22,464 bases of DNA from a bacterium. Lineage in GTDB: Bacteria; Bacillota; Clostridia; Lachnospirales; Lachnospiraceae. Position 1 is the stretch's first letter, and the number at the start of each line of letters is the position of its first letter. The DNA is taken from contig SFRL01000050.1 of NCBI GenBank assembly GCA_004562765.1, forward strand, positions 1-22,464, in the 5' to 3' direction. Shown in pieces: positions 1-7,617 of the stretch. Both the position numbers and the translations under genes were made by a program. Below the pieces are notes generated by a model. It was not told where the DNA came from, did no database searches, and was given only the letters and a program-made list of their open reading frames with translations.

Positions 1-1227
<1,227 letters not shown>

Positions 1228-1289
1228 GATGATTACTCTCCTTTTTATGCTCTAAAAAATGTCTTGCTCTGTCTCAAATATTCCGCCAG

Positions 1290-1306
1290 AACTGTTCTGA
1301 ACAGTT
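1290..1306. repeat. Perfect palindrome in the groES-groEL intercistronic gap
   Basis: AACTGTTC-T-GAACAGTT is a perfect 8+1+8 inverted repeat between groES and groEL. As RNA it could form a 7-bp stem with a 3-base loop. No U-tract follows it, so it is not a standard terminator. It could be an mRNA processing or stability element, or an operator; function is unknown. Confidence 0.5.
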
Positions 1307-1316
1307 ACGATCGTTC

Positions 1317-1601
1317 TTACTCTACGATTGCAAGAATGTCGCTCTGGCGGACGATGATGTACTCCTGTCCTTCCAGCTTTACTTCGGTTCCCGCATATTT
1401 GGAATAAATGACTTTCTGACCTTCCTTTACCTGCATGGTCACTTCTTTTCCGTCAACCACACCGCCGGGACCTACTGCAACGATCTCTGCCTCCTGGGGT
1501 TTCTCCTGTGCGGAGCTTGCCAGAATGATGCCTGATTTGGTCTTTTCCTCTGCCTCCAGCTGCTTGATGACAACTCTGTCTAATAACGGTACTAACTTCA
1601 T
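1317..1601 (-). CDS. groES: Co-chaperonin GroES (HSP10)
   Basis: This 94-residue protein has the normal GroES length. It forms the heptameric lid that caps GroEL and encloses the folding chamber. It begins MKLVPLLDRVVIKQLEAEEKT, the classic N-terminal strand. It contains the mobile-loop region that contacts GroEL (about residues 22-34, KSGIILASSAQEKPQ) and the EIVAVGPGG turn, and it ends in the conserved YSKYAGTEVKLEGQEYIIVRQSDILAIVE region. An AAGGAGG ribosome binding site at 1610-1616 supports the ATG at 1601. It is the first gene of the groES-groEL operon and sits directly downstream of a CIRCE operator, so HrcA-type heat-shock repression is expected. Confidence 0.98.
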   Translation of the reverse strand: MKLVPLLDRVVIKQLEAEEKTKSGIILASSAQEKPQEAEIVAVGPGGVVDGKEVTMQVKEGQKVIYSKYAGTEVKLEGQEYIIVRQSDILAIVE

Positions 1602-1649
1602 GTGAAATGCCTCCTTATCATAGAATCTGTTGTTCTCTCTTTTCGCTTG

Positions 1650-1676
1650 TTAGCACTCATTTATTTCGAGTGCTAA
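1650..1676. promoter_or_regulatory. CIRCE operator (HrcA binding site) of groESL
   Basis: A perfect CIRCE element is visible: TTAGCACTC, nine spacer bases, GAGTGCTAA. This is the known binding site of the heat-shock repressor HrcA in Gram-positive bacteria. It starts about seven bases after the predicted transcription start and precedes the groES ribosome binding site. hrcA itself is not in the window. Confidence 0.97.
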
Positions 1677-1681
1677 TCGCT

Positions 1682-1700
1682 AAAACATATAATATGTTTT
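1682..1700. repeat. Inverted repeat covering the groESL -10 box
   Basis: AAAACATATAATATGTTTT is a perfect 9+1+9 inverted repeat that spans the -10 hexamer and predicted start of groESL, just upstream of CIRCE. It may be a second operator. It is AT-rich, so chance is possible. I do not recognise it as a CtsR, PerR or Rex box. Confidence 0.5.
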
Positions 1701-1717
1701 TCCTGATTGATGTGCAA
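1689..1717 (-). promoter_or_regulatory. SigA-type promoter of groES-groEL
   Basis: On the minus strand TTGCAC (1712-1717) is followed after exactly 17 bases by TATTAT (1689-1694), a near-consensus vegetative promoter. The predicted start at about 1682 places CIRCE at about +7, the usual repressor geometry. Confidence 0.85.
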
Positions 1718-1834
1718 CCAAAAGAAGTATGCGTTTTTCTATGTTTTATTTATTTATACTCCTATTTACTCTTTTATTCTCATTTTTTCTCACTTTTTTA
1801 ATTTTTATACTTTTTTATAAATGGATGACTTCAC
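1718..1834. other. AT-rich intergenic stretch, no gene seen
   Basis: This very T-rich stretch (plus strand) lies between the groESL promoter and the terminator of the secreted-protein unit. The 64-codon open frame that crosses it on the plus strand starts inside the groES leader, runs through CIRCE and has low-complexity composition, so I do not call it a gene. Confidence 0.6.
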
Positions 1835-1870
1835 AAAAAAGGAAGCCGCATGTTCTGTCATGCAGCTTCC
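1835..1870 (-). terminator. Intrinsic terminator of the telA-HAD-secreted protein unit
   Basis: Read on the minus strand, GGAAGCTGCATG and CATGCGGCTTCC form a 12-bp stem with one G-U pair and a six-base loop, followed directly by TTTTTT. It lies 10 bases past the stop codon of the secreted protein gene and shields it from groESL. Confidence 0.93.
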
Positions 1871-1880
1871 TGTGGTCGTA

Positions 1881-2762
1881 TTAATAATCTTTTGAATATG
1901 CTCTCGTTGCTAATTTATAATGATCGTATGTCGGATAGCTGTACTGGGTGTCAATCTTAACTGTCTCTGTATTTACCGCACTTCCTTTCAGGAAAATAGA
2001 TAACGGTCGTACACCGATCAGCTTGTCGCCTGAATCATATAACATGATATACACAGTTCCTGATACAGAATTGCTGACCTTATTCTTCAATTTTAATGTC
2101 AGTGTTGCATAACCCGGATTCACATCCATATCCATCGTGTCGGTGATGCTGACCTTTGATGAGCGATCTGTATATTTTGCATTGATACTGCGATCCACCT
2201 CTGTGATCTTACCGGAGCACTGATTGATGTCGATCGTAAAATCATAAGTGCTATACATGATTTTCGCATAACTTGTCTTTCCGGGAAGAAGATTATCTAC
2301 CATCTTTTTGTCTTTTTCCAGCACTGCACCGTCTTCACCCTTTAAGGTGTATGTCACATATGCGTAGTCGAAGGTCTGCTTTGTATTATTTTTCACTGAG
2401 ACCAGAACTTCACCTTCTGACAGTTGGGTCAACTTTACATCAAATGAAAGCTTTTTAACAGTCACCTTGTACTTCATGGTTCCTCGCTTAGTCGTGATCG
2501 TAACAGTAGATGTTCCCGCCTTTTTTGCAGTCAGGTTCGCATGCGACTTATTTTCCTTATCCTTTGCCGCCGCCAAAACCTTTTTATTGGAAGAAGTTAC
2601 CTTAGTTACGTCATAATAATTTGTAACATAAATTGCTTCACCCACATACAGTGTGAGATTCTCTGTCTTTGTGGCAGCCTTTGCAGGCACTGCAGGAAGA
2701 AGTGTAACAATCATCACTACTGCCAGACAAAATGTTACCAGTTTTTTCATTGTTTGCTTCAT
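1881..2762 (-). CDS. Secreted protein with N-terminal bacterial Ig-like (Big_2-type) domain
   Basis: The 293-residue product is predicted to be exported. It has a basic start (MKQTMKK), a hydrophobic core at about residues 8-23 and a signal peptidase I site after AKA at residues 27-29. There is no lipobox cysteine and no sortase signal. Residues about 33-95 resemble a bacterial Ig-like fold (LYVGEAIYVTNYYDVTKV, SSNKKVLA, AKKAGTSTVTIT). The rest is beta-rich with repeated sandwich-like segments and no catalytic motif I recognise. The open frame extends 12 codons upstream, but an AAAGGAG site ends eight bases before the ATG at 2762, so that start is chosen. It follows the Cof-type phosphatase by 48 bp with no strong promoter between, so it is probably the last gene of the telA unit. 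A cell-surface or matrix role is inference. Confidence 0.8.
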   Translation of the reverse strand: MKQTMKKLVTFCLAVVMIVTLLPAVPAKAATKTENLTLYVGEAIYVTNYYDVTKVTSSNKKVLAAAKDKENKSHANLTAKKAGTSTVTITTKRGTMKYKVTVKKLSFDVKLTQLSEGEVLVSVKNNTKQTFDYAYVTYTLKGEDGAVLEKDKKMVDNLLPGKTSYAKIMYSTYDFTIDINQCSGKITEVDRSINAKYTDRSSKVSITDTMDMDVNPGYATLTLKLKNKVSNSVSGTVYIMLYDSGDKLIGVRPLSIFLKGSAVNTETVKIDTQYSYPTYDHYKLATRAYSKDY

Positions 2763-2810
2763 TTCTAAATCTCCTTTTTTATTATTTTTGTAACGCATCT
2801 GCGCAGTTAC

Positions 2811-3593
2811 TTATATCAGTCCGAAATGCAGCATTGCACGGTAAATACCGTCCTCCTGCAGATCAGCCGTCACATAATCCGCCGCCGCCTTCGCCTCGGT
2901 CGAACCGTTTCCCATCGCGATACCAACGCCGGCATATTCCAGCATTGCCAGATCGTTCACGCTGTCGCCCACCGCGAATGTGTCTGCCCGGTCAATCCCC
3001 AGCGCCTCACACATTCTCTGCATGCCGGTCGCCTTTGTATGTCCCTTCGGCACAAGTTCAACCACTGCGGAATTATGGATCAGGTAGGTATAGTACTCCT
3101 CCAGCGCCGCGAAGCAGCCCTCCCGGTCTGCATGATCCGTCGCGCAGGAAAGCTTGTTGATCTCCCAGTTCCCATAGCTGTCTGCGATGCTCACAAGGCG
3201 ATCGTCCAACTCCCGCTTGAGTTTTTGCCCGTAAAGCTCGTCCCCAAAATCGGCATCATCCATATACAGATACTCAGGACCTTCCAGGATCGGGCGGAAA
3301 CCGTAGCTTCGCACCGTCTCCACCGTATGTATTGCAAGCTCCCTGTCAATAAATTTTTCATAGATCCGCTTTCCGTCCAGCTCCACATGTGTTCCGCAGC
3401 CTGCCACCAGACCGTCAAAACCGATGGCAAACAGATCCGGATTCTGAATGTAGGCGCGTGCACGCCCACTGCAGATAAATGCATAGTTCCCGTTTTTTCG
3501 CAGCGCACGGATCGCTGTCACGGTACTCTCGGGGATGTGATTGTAAAAATCCCACAGCGTACCGTCAATGTCAAAAAATACTGCTTTCCTCAC
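2811..3593 (-). CDS. Cof-type HAD-IIB family phosphatase
   Basis: This 260-residue cytoplasmic hydrolase has the HAD motifs in order: motif I FFDIDGTLW (nucleophile Asp8, acid/base Asp10), motif II FICSGR (about 38-43), a motif III lysine near KATGMQRM (about 186-193), and motif IV VGDSVNDLAMLEYAGVGIAMGN (about 207-228). The large cap between motifs II and III and the GDSxNDxxML ending are typical of Cof/YidA-like phosphatases, which dephosphorylate sugar phosphates or cofactors; the substrate cannot be read from sequence. The start is GTG at 3593, overlapping the telA stop as GTGA, with GGAG eight bases upstream. This indicates translational coupling to telA. Confidence 0.92.
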   Translation of the reverse strand: MRKAVFFDIDGTLWDFYNHIPESTVTAIRALRKNGNYAFICSGRARAYIQNPDLFAIGFDGLVAGCGTHVELDGKRIYEKFIDRELAIHTVETVRSYGFRPILEGPEYLYMDDADFGDELYGQKLKRELDDRLVSIADSYGNWEINKLSCATDHADREGCFAALEEYYTYLIHNSAVVELVPKGHTKATGMQRMCEALGIDRADTFAVGDSVNDLAMLEYAGVGIAMGNGSTEAKAAADYVTADLQEDGIYRAMLHFGLI

Positions 3594-4753
3594 GCTCTGA
3601 TCTCCAATAACTTTGCTTTTAATTCATTTTCCATGCTCTGAAGCTCACTCTCTGCCGCAGCACGCTTTGCGCGTCCCTCGGTCTGGATCTTCATGACCTC
3701 ATCAAGCGTCGAGATCAGCGACTCATTTGTATGTTTTAACGTCTCAATATCCACAATACCGCGCTCGGATTCCTTTGCTGCCTCTATCGTCGCAACCTTT
3801 AACCGGTCTGCATTTTTCTTTAACAGCTCATTGGTCATGTCGCTGACTGCACGCTGTGCCTCCGCAGCCTGTGTGCTGTGCTCCACGCCCAGCGCAATGA
3901 CCATCTGGCTCTTCCACAGAGGGATCGTATTCACGATCGTTGACTGGATCTTCTCCGCCATCACCGTATCACTGCCCTGCACCAGGCGGATCTGAGGTGC
4001 GGTCTGCAGTGCAACAGTTCTTGTCAGCTCCAGATCATGCAGCTTCTTCTCAAAACGGTCGATCAGTCCCTCGTAATCCTTTGCCGCCTGCGCATCCTCC
4101 GGAAGCCCACTGGCAAGTGCCTTGTTGCGCAACTCGGCCAGCTCGTTTTCACGGGCATTCTGCAGCTTCTTCTTCCCCGCAAGGATATACATGGACAGTT
4201 CTTTAAAATAGGTCAGGTTCATATCATACATCCGATCCAGCATCTGCGCATCCTTGATGAGCTGGATCTGATGCGCTTCCAATGCAGATGTGATCTTATT
4301 GACATTGACCTCTGTTTTGTCATACTTTGCCTTTAATGCCGTGAGCTTATTGGCACGCTTCTTAAAGAATGCACCCAGTCCTTTTTCCTCTTCCTCTACA
4401 TCAAAGCTTTTCAGCTCCGTCACAAGATCCGCGATCATGTCACCGATCTCGCCCATGTCCTTGGTCTTTACGTTTTCCAGCGCCTTCTCGGAAAAATCTG
4501 CCATCTTCTTCTGTGTGCCTGCGCCGTACTGCAGGATCGCATTGGAATTTCTCAGATCGATCTTCTCCACAAACTCGCTGACCATCCGCTTTTCCTCCTC
4601 GGAAAGCATCGAATCATCCATCTCGTTCTTCGGTGCCGGGATCACATCCGCGGGTGCCGTTGCCGCTGCCGGCACTTCCTTCTCCTGCGGTGTATCAAAC
4701 GCGCCGAAGTCCAGCGTCGGTGCCTCGGCTGTCAATGTATCGAAATCTGTCAT
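3590..4753 (-). CDS. telA: TelA family protein (toxic anion resistance / tellurite resistance family)
   Basis: The 387-residue soluble protein matches the TelA family in length and pattern. A variable, Ala/Pro-rich N-terminus of about 50 residues is followed by a mostly helical, charged body. This includes the segment around ALKAKYDKTEVNVNKITSAL, the helices around MLDRMYDMNLTYFKELSMYILAGKKKL, and QTAPQIRLVQGSDTVMAEKIQSTIVNTIPLWKSQM, which I recognise as the family core. There are no membrane segments. The family is named for tellurite resistance in some plasmids, but its biochemical role is unknown. It is commonly linked to xpaC, as here (Bacillus subtilis xpaC-yaaN is the known parallel). 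GGGAGG, eight bases before ATG 4753, supports the start. It has its own promoter just downstream of xpaC. Confidence 0.92.
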   Translation of the reverse strand: MTDFDTLTAEAPTLDFGAFDTPQEKEVPAAATAPADVIPAPKNEMDDSMLSEEEKRMVSEFVEKIDLRNSNAILQYGAGTQKKMADFSEKALENVKTKDMGEIGDMIADLVTELKSFDVEEEEKGLGAFFKKRANKLTALKAKYDKTEVNVNKITSALEAHQIQLIKDAQMLDRMYDMNLTYFKELSMYILAGKKKLQNARENELAELRNKALASGLPEDAQAAKDYEGLIDRFEKKLHDLELTRTVALQTAPQIRLVQGSDTVMAEKIQSTIVNTIPLWKSQMVIALGVEHSTQAAEAQRAVSDMTNELLKKNADRLKVATIEAAKESERGIVDIETLKHTNESLISTLDEVMKIQTEGRAKRAAAESELQSMENELKAKLLEIRA

Positions 4754-4776
4754 GTCTCGTTCCTCCCAATATAAAA

Positions 4777-4811
4777 TAAGTATTCAGAGCCGAACAGACT
4801 CTGAATACTTA
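4777..4811. promoter_or_regulatory. 13-bp perfect inverted repeat at the telA transcription start
   Basis: TAAGTATTCAGAG (4777-4789) and CTCTGAATACTTA (4799-4811) are perfect complements around a nine-base centre. On the minus strand the arm is followed by TTTTATATT, so it can act as a weak terminator for xpaC read-through. It also covers the predicted telA start at about 4806, so it could be an operator or a 5' leader hairpin. Confidence 0.75.
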
Positions 4812-4812
4812 C

Positions 4813-4840
4813 ATTATAGCAAATTTTGGCAAAAGGACAA
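4813..4840 (-). promoter_or_regulatory. Promoter of telA unit
   Basis: On the minus strand TTGTCC (4835-4840), a 16-base spacer and a consensus TATAAT (4813-4818) form a good SigA-type promoter. GGTTGTCCTTTT around the -35 and AATGTA..TATTC after the -10 are repeated at the xpaC promoter. Confidence 0.8.
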
Positions 4841-4861
4841 CCTATTTGCAACAAATATCTG

Positions 4862-6106
4862 CTACTCAAAATCCCTGCTCTTTGTCAGACCCTCCTGCTG
4901 AAGCATTACCTTCATCGTGGAGATGTCAGAGGATATATCCCACGCCGTGTCCTCAAAGAGACTGTCAAACAGATTCTCGAATGCCTCGTTGATCGTATCC
5001 AGCGTATCCTCGATCTCTTTTTTTGTGTTCGCAACATTCGCGCCGTACTCCGGCTGTCCGTCCAGATCACGGTACGCGTCGACAAGTTTGGTTGTCGTCG
5101 GCAGATAGTAGGTCATAAATTTATGCAGTTCATCTGCGCTCTCCGGCTGTTTTTTCACCTGCGCAAAAATACGGCGCATGATGTCCTCCAGCTTTGCCAG
5201 TTTCTCGCTGATGACTTCTCCGGGAATCGCGTCATTGCACTCGTGGATATGGTAAATATACGCCTCGCCCTCGGTGAGTATTTTCTGAATCTCATCCGAA
5301 CAGCCCGATTTTTCCTGCTCCCATCTGGCTGCTTCCGCCTCACGGGTCCTGCGTGCTTCCTCCGCCTCCTCATACTGACGATAGGTCTCATTATCAACGA
5401 TCAGCGTCGTCTGTCCCGCATCCATATGCCCTTCCAGGAAATATCCCTTCCGCAGCATATCCTGCAGGTCTTTCTGCACATACGCTTTCCGGCGTCCGGT
5501 GGCCCGTGCCAGATCCTCGATGGCACAATACCCTTTATTTCCGATCACTCGCACGTAGTCCCGGAACCGGTGATTGCGTCCGTTCATGTTTGCTCCCTTT
5601 GTGATCAGACCGATAAAGGGCAGCATCGCGATGCCAAAACCGATTGGCAGCGCAAACGTAATCATACCTGTGAATGCAGCCGACAGCGCTGTCGCGATGG
5701 TTGCGATTCCAAACATGCTCGTTCCGACGATACCGACTGCCAGACACGCCGGTCCTGCCGCCTGTCCCGGCAGAAATTTTTTGTAGCGCGCCGGGAGCTG
5801 TGGGCGCTGCTGCATCTGAGTGGCACCCCATTTGCCGCCTCGGCCGCCGGGTGTGCTCGCACTGCCTGCGCCTCTGTTCGCATTCCAGACACCGGCAGCA
5901 TTTGAAAAATCCGCGCCATGCGCCTTCGCCTGCCGCTCGATCTCCCTGCCGACCTGATCCATGCCTCGGCTGATACTGACTGCCGCCTCATTGATCGCAT
6001 CACCCACGCTCTGGCTGAGCCCGGTAAAATCGCCGGATTCTATCGCCCGCTGCACAGAATCTCTGATCTCTTCCCCTACCTGGCTCCATTTATTTGATGT
6101 ACTCAT
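4862..6106 (-). CDS. xpaC: XpaC family protein (5-bromo-4-chloroindolyl phosphate hydrolysis family), membrane-anchored
   Basis: The 414-residue product has a Gly-rich linker (about 75-95), two hydrophobic segments (about 117-138 and 145-170), a basic helical section that resembles a winged helix (about 180-237, around CAIEDLARATGRRKAYVQKDLQDMLRKGYF), a charged coiled linker (about 245-265), and a C-terminal helical XpaC domain (about 270-410, from DEIQKILTEGEAYIYHIHECNDAIPGEVIS). XpaC was named for hydrolysis of a chromogenic phosphate; its true role is unclear and no phosphatase active site is evident. The longest frame starts at 6214, but it would cross the promoter at 6157-6185. AAAGGAAG, eight bases before ATG 6106, sets the start. 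It is adjacent to telA, the usual partner. Confidence 0.88.
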   Translation of the reverse strand: MSTSNKWSQVGEEIRDSVQRAIESGDFTGLSQSVGDAINEAAVSISRGMDQVGREIERQAKAHGADFSNAAGVWNANRGAGSASTPGGRGGKWGATQMQQRPQLPARYKKFLPGQAAGPACLAVGIVGTSMFGIATIATALSAAFTGMITFALPIGFGIAMLPFIGLITKGANMNGRNHRFRDYVRVIGNKGYCAIEDLARATGRRKAYVQKDLQDMLRKGYFLEGHMDAGQTTLIVDNETYRQYEEAEEARRTREAEAARWEQEKSGCSDEIQKILTEGEAYIYHIHECNDAIPGEVISEKLAKLEDIMRRIFAQVKKQPESADELHKFMTYYLPTTTKLVDAYRDLDGQPEYGANVANTKKEIEDTLDTINEAFENLFDSLFEDTAWDISSDISTMKVMLQQEGLTKSRDFE

Positions 6107-6156
6107 GTTCATTACTTCCTTTATTATGATAAATTTGCTGTAATCCGAATAGCTAC

Positions 6157-6185
6157 ATTTTACCAAACACGCAGAAAAAGGACAA
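6157..6185 (-). promoter_or_regulatory. Promoter of xpaC
   Basis: On the minus strand TTGTCC (6180-6185), 17 bases, then TAAAAT (6157-6162). The predicted start is the A at about 6150, inside TATTC, the same register as at telA. It lies between the end of the upstream transporter gene and xpaC. Confidence 0.78.
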
Positions 6186-6210
6186 CCATTTTTGGTCATT
6201 CGCTTTTCTA

Positions 6211-6654
6211 TCACCGTTTTACAATAAATTGTCTGCGCATGTGGTCAAGCTCCATGACGACTGCCAACCCGGATGCGATACCAAGCGTATAAAGTACGAG
6301 CTGTATCGCATTTTTTGATGCTGCCATATAATCCATATCGATCAGTCCTGTCAGCATATAGTAGAGATTGCCTCCGGGGATGAGTGGAATGCAGCTGGGT
6401 ATAAAATACACAGTTGTCGGAACATGCCGGACATGTGCCATGATCTCTCCATAGGTTCCGATCAACAGTGACGTGAGAAACGTCGCCGGAAACAGTGAAA
6501 ATCCCGCTACGTGGTTCAGAAAAAGGTAGATCACCCAGCACAGGCCGCCGCCGATCGTCGGTACCAGAATATGTCTGCGGTCCACATGAAAGATCAGACA
6601 AAATCCAAAAGTTCCGACCATTGCAGCCGCGATCTGTATCAATATCATTATCAT
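6211..6654 (-). CDS. Small subunit of split ThrE-type threonine/serine exporter (ThrE_2 / YjjB-like)
   Basis: A 147-residue membrane protein with four to five hydrophobic segments and the family features FHVDRRHILVPTIGGGLCW, the TYGEIMAHVRHVPTTVYFIPSCIPLIPGG segment and a C-terminal basic tail. It matches the ThrE_2 family, which corresponds to the C-terminal half of Corynebacterium ThrE and to YjjB. The pair probably exports threonine, serine or small carboxylates; substrate is inference. An upstream TTG in frame at 6669 is possible, but AAAGGAG five bases before ATG 6654 makes that ATG the better start. It follows the large subunit by 51 bp, so co-transcription is likely. No terminator is evident before the xpaC promoter, so read-through into xpaC is possible. 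Confidence 0.88.
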   Translation of the reverse strand: MIMILIQIAAAMVGTFGFCLIFHVDRRHILVPTIGGGLCWVIYLFLNHVAGFSLFPATFLTSLLIGTYGEIMAHVRHVPTTVYFIPSCIPLIPGGNLYYMLTGLIDMDYMAASKNAIQLVLYTLGIASGLAVVMELDHMRRQFIVKR

Positions 6655-6705
6655 CCTGTCTCCTTTCAAATACTATTATGACATACATATCATATAAGAA
6701 ACAGC

Positions 6706-7479
6706 CTACGCCACAAAGTAGATCGCCAGTGTAAATCCTACCGCGATCCCTCCCGCAAGCAGCACGCTGTCGATCAGCTTTTCAATACCCGAGATCGAAT
6801 CACCGCTGAGGGCATAGCGCATGGAATTTGTGATCGCAATTCCCGGGATCAACACCATGATATCGCCGATCATGATCTGTCCGGCATGCAGCACAGGAAT
6901 CAGACGGCAGATCCCGCAGATCATTGAACCCACCAGAAACGATGTGATGATATTAAAGAAAATACGTCCCTGACAGAGGGGCTGCATATATCTCTGCAGC
7001 AGGTAAATACAGCACGCAAATGCTGCGGCGGCAAGCGCGTCCAAAAGGGCTCCGCCAAAAAATACTGCAAACGCCGAGGCGGCGAGTATCTCTCCCAGAA
7101 GGATCATCGACTGCTTCGGCTGCTCCTCCAGGATCGCCAGCACCCTGCGTCGAAGTTCATCCACCGGAAGCAGCTGCGCGGTACATTCCCGGCTCAGACT
7201 GTTCAGAACCTCCAGCTTTTTCAGATCAAAGGAATCCCTGCGCCGGATACGGCGGCTCTGCGTGATTGTCGCTTCACCGGGAAATTCCATCGTGACGACA
7301 ATGCTGCTGGTCAGCGCATAGATGCTCACATGCTCGGCACCGTATGCCTTGCCCAGCCGATACAGCGTATCCTCTATGCGACTAATCTCCGCTCCCGCAC
7401 AGTACATTGCTTCTCCAATATTCAGACACTGCTTTGTCAGTATATCAATTTCATTGTTGGTAAGTGCTGCATGTTCCAT
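6706..7479 (-). CDS. Large subunit of split ThrE-type threonine/serine exporter (ThrE / YjjP-like)
   Basis: A 257-residue protein. The N-terminal cytoplasmic part (about 1-115) carries the family motifs CLNIGEAMYCAGAEISRIEDTLYRLGKAYG and ALTSSIVVTM. It is followed by about five membrane segments, with LIPGIAITNSMRYALSGD at about 205-222 typical of the YjjP/ThrE family. With the adjacent ThrE_2 subunit it should form one exporter of threonine/serine or related metabolites in the cytoplasmic membrane. The open frame extends upstream to 7614, but that stretch holds the gltBD terminator and a promoter whose start is near 7508, so ATG 7479 is chosen. An AGGAGGG lies 13 bases upstream, a rather long spacing. 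Confidence 0.87.
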   Translation of the reverse strand: MEHAALTNNEIDILTKQCLNIGEAMYCAGAEISRIEDTLYRLGKAYGAEHVSIYALTSSIVVTMEFPGEATITQSRRIRRRDSFDLKKLEVLNSLSRECTAQLLPVDELRRRVLAILEEQPKQSMILLGEILAASAFAVFFGGALLDALAAAAFACCIYLLQRYMQPLCQGRIFFNIITSFLVGSMICGICRLIPVLHAGQIMIGDIMVLIPGIAITNSMRYALSGDSISGIEKLIDSVLLAGGIAVGFTLAIYFVA

Positions 7480-7514
7480 CTGTCCGTCTACACCCTCCTG
7501 AATCTTCTCACCAT

Positions 7515-7543
7515 ATTCTATCAAACGAACTTCAAAATTGCAA
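7515..7543 (-). promoter_or_regulatory. Promoter of the ThrE-type exporter pair
   Basis: On the minus strand TTGCAA (7538-7543), 17 bases, TAGAAT (7515-7520). It lies just past the gltBD terminator and predicts a start near 7508, which rules out the long N-terminal extension of the downstream frame. Confidence 0.75.
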
Positions 7544-7549
7544 TTTCGG

Positions 7550-7595
7550 ACAAAAGAAAGCGCCGGCAGAGAATTTAAATACTCTGCTGACGCTT
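7550..7595 (-). terminator. Intrinsic terminator of gltB-gltD
   Basis: On the minus strand AAGCGTCAGCAGAG pairs with CTCTGCCGGCGCTT (14 positions, one G-U and one A-C) around a ten-base AT loop, and is followed by TTCTTTTGT. It starts 22 bases past the gltD stop codon. Confidence 0.85.
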
Positions 7596-7617
7596 GCATC
7601 GAAACATCAAACATATA

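Noticed and set aside
1607..1801. 64-codon plus-strand open frame upstream of groES
   Set aside because: Runs through the groES leader, CIRCE and promoter and encodes a low-complexity Phe/Leu/Tyr-rich peptide.
2790..2810. Small hairpin (GTAAC...GTTAC) between the Cof-type phosphatase and the secreted protein gene
   Set aside because: Seven base pairs with a bulge and followed by A-rich sequence on the coding strand, so not a terminator; too weak to assign a function.
4826..5905. 359-codon plus-strand open frame opposite xpaC
   Set aside because: Antisense shadow of xpaC; no family features, Cys/Arg/His-rich composition, and its start lies in the telA promoter region.
6107..6214. 36-residue N-terminal extension of XpaC
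   Set aside because: It would be encoded by the xpaC promoter and leader; a good ribosome binding site fits ATG 6106 instead.
7548..7553. TTGTCC near the ThrE-type gene promoter, like the xpaC/telA -35
   Set aside because: No -10 lies at 16-18 bases and the flanking GG and +1 words are absent; TTGCAA at 7538-7543 fits better.
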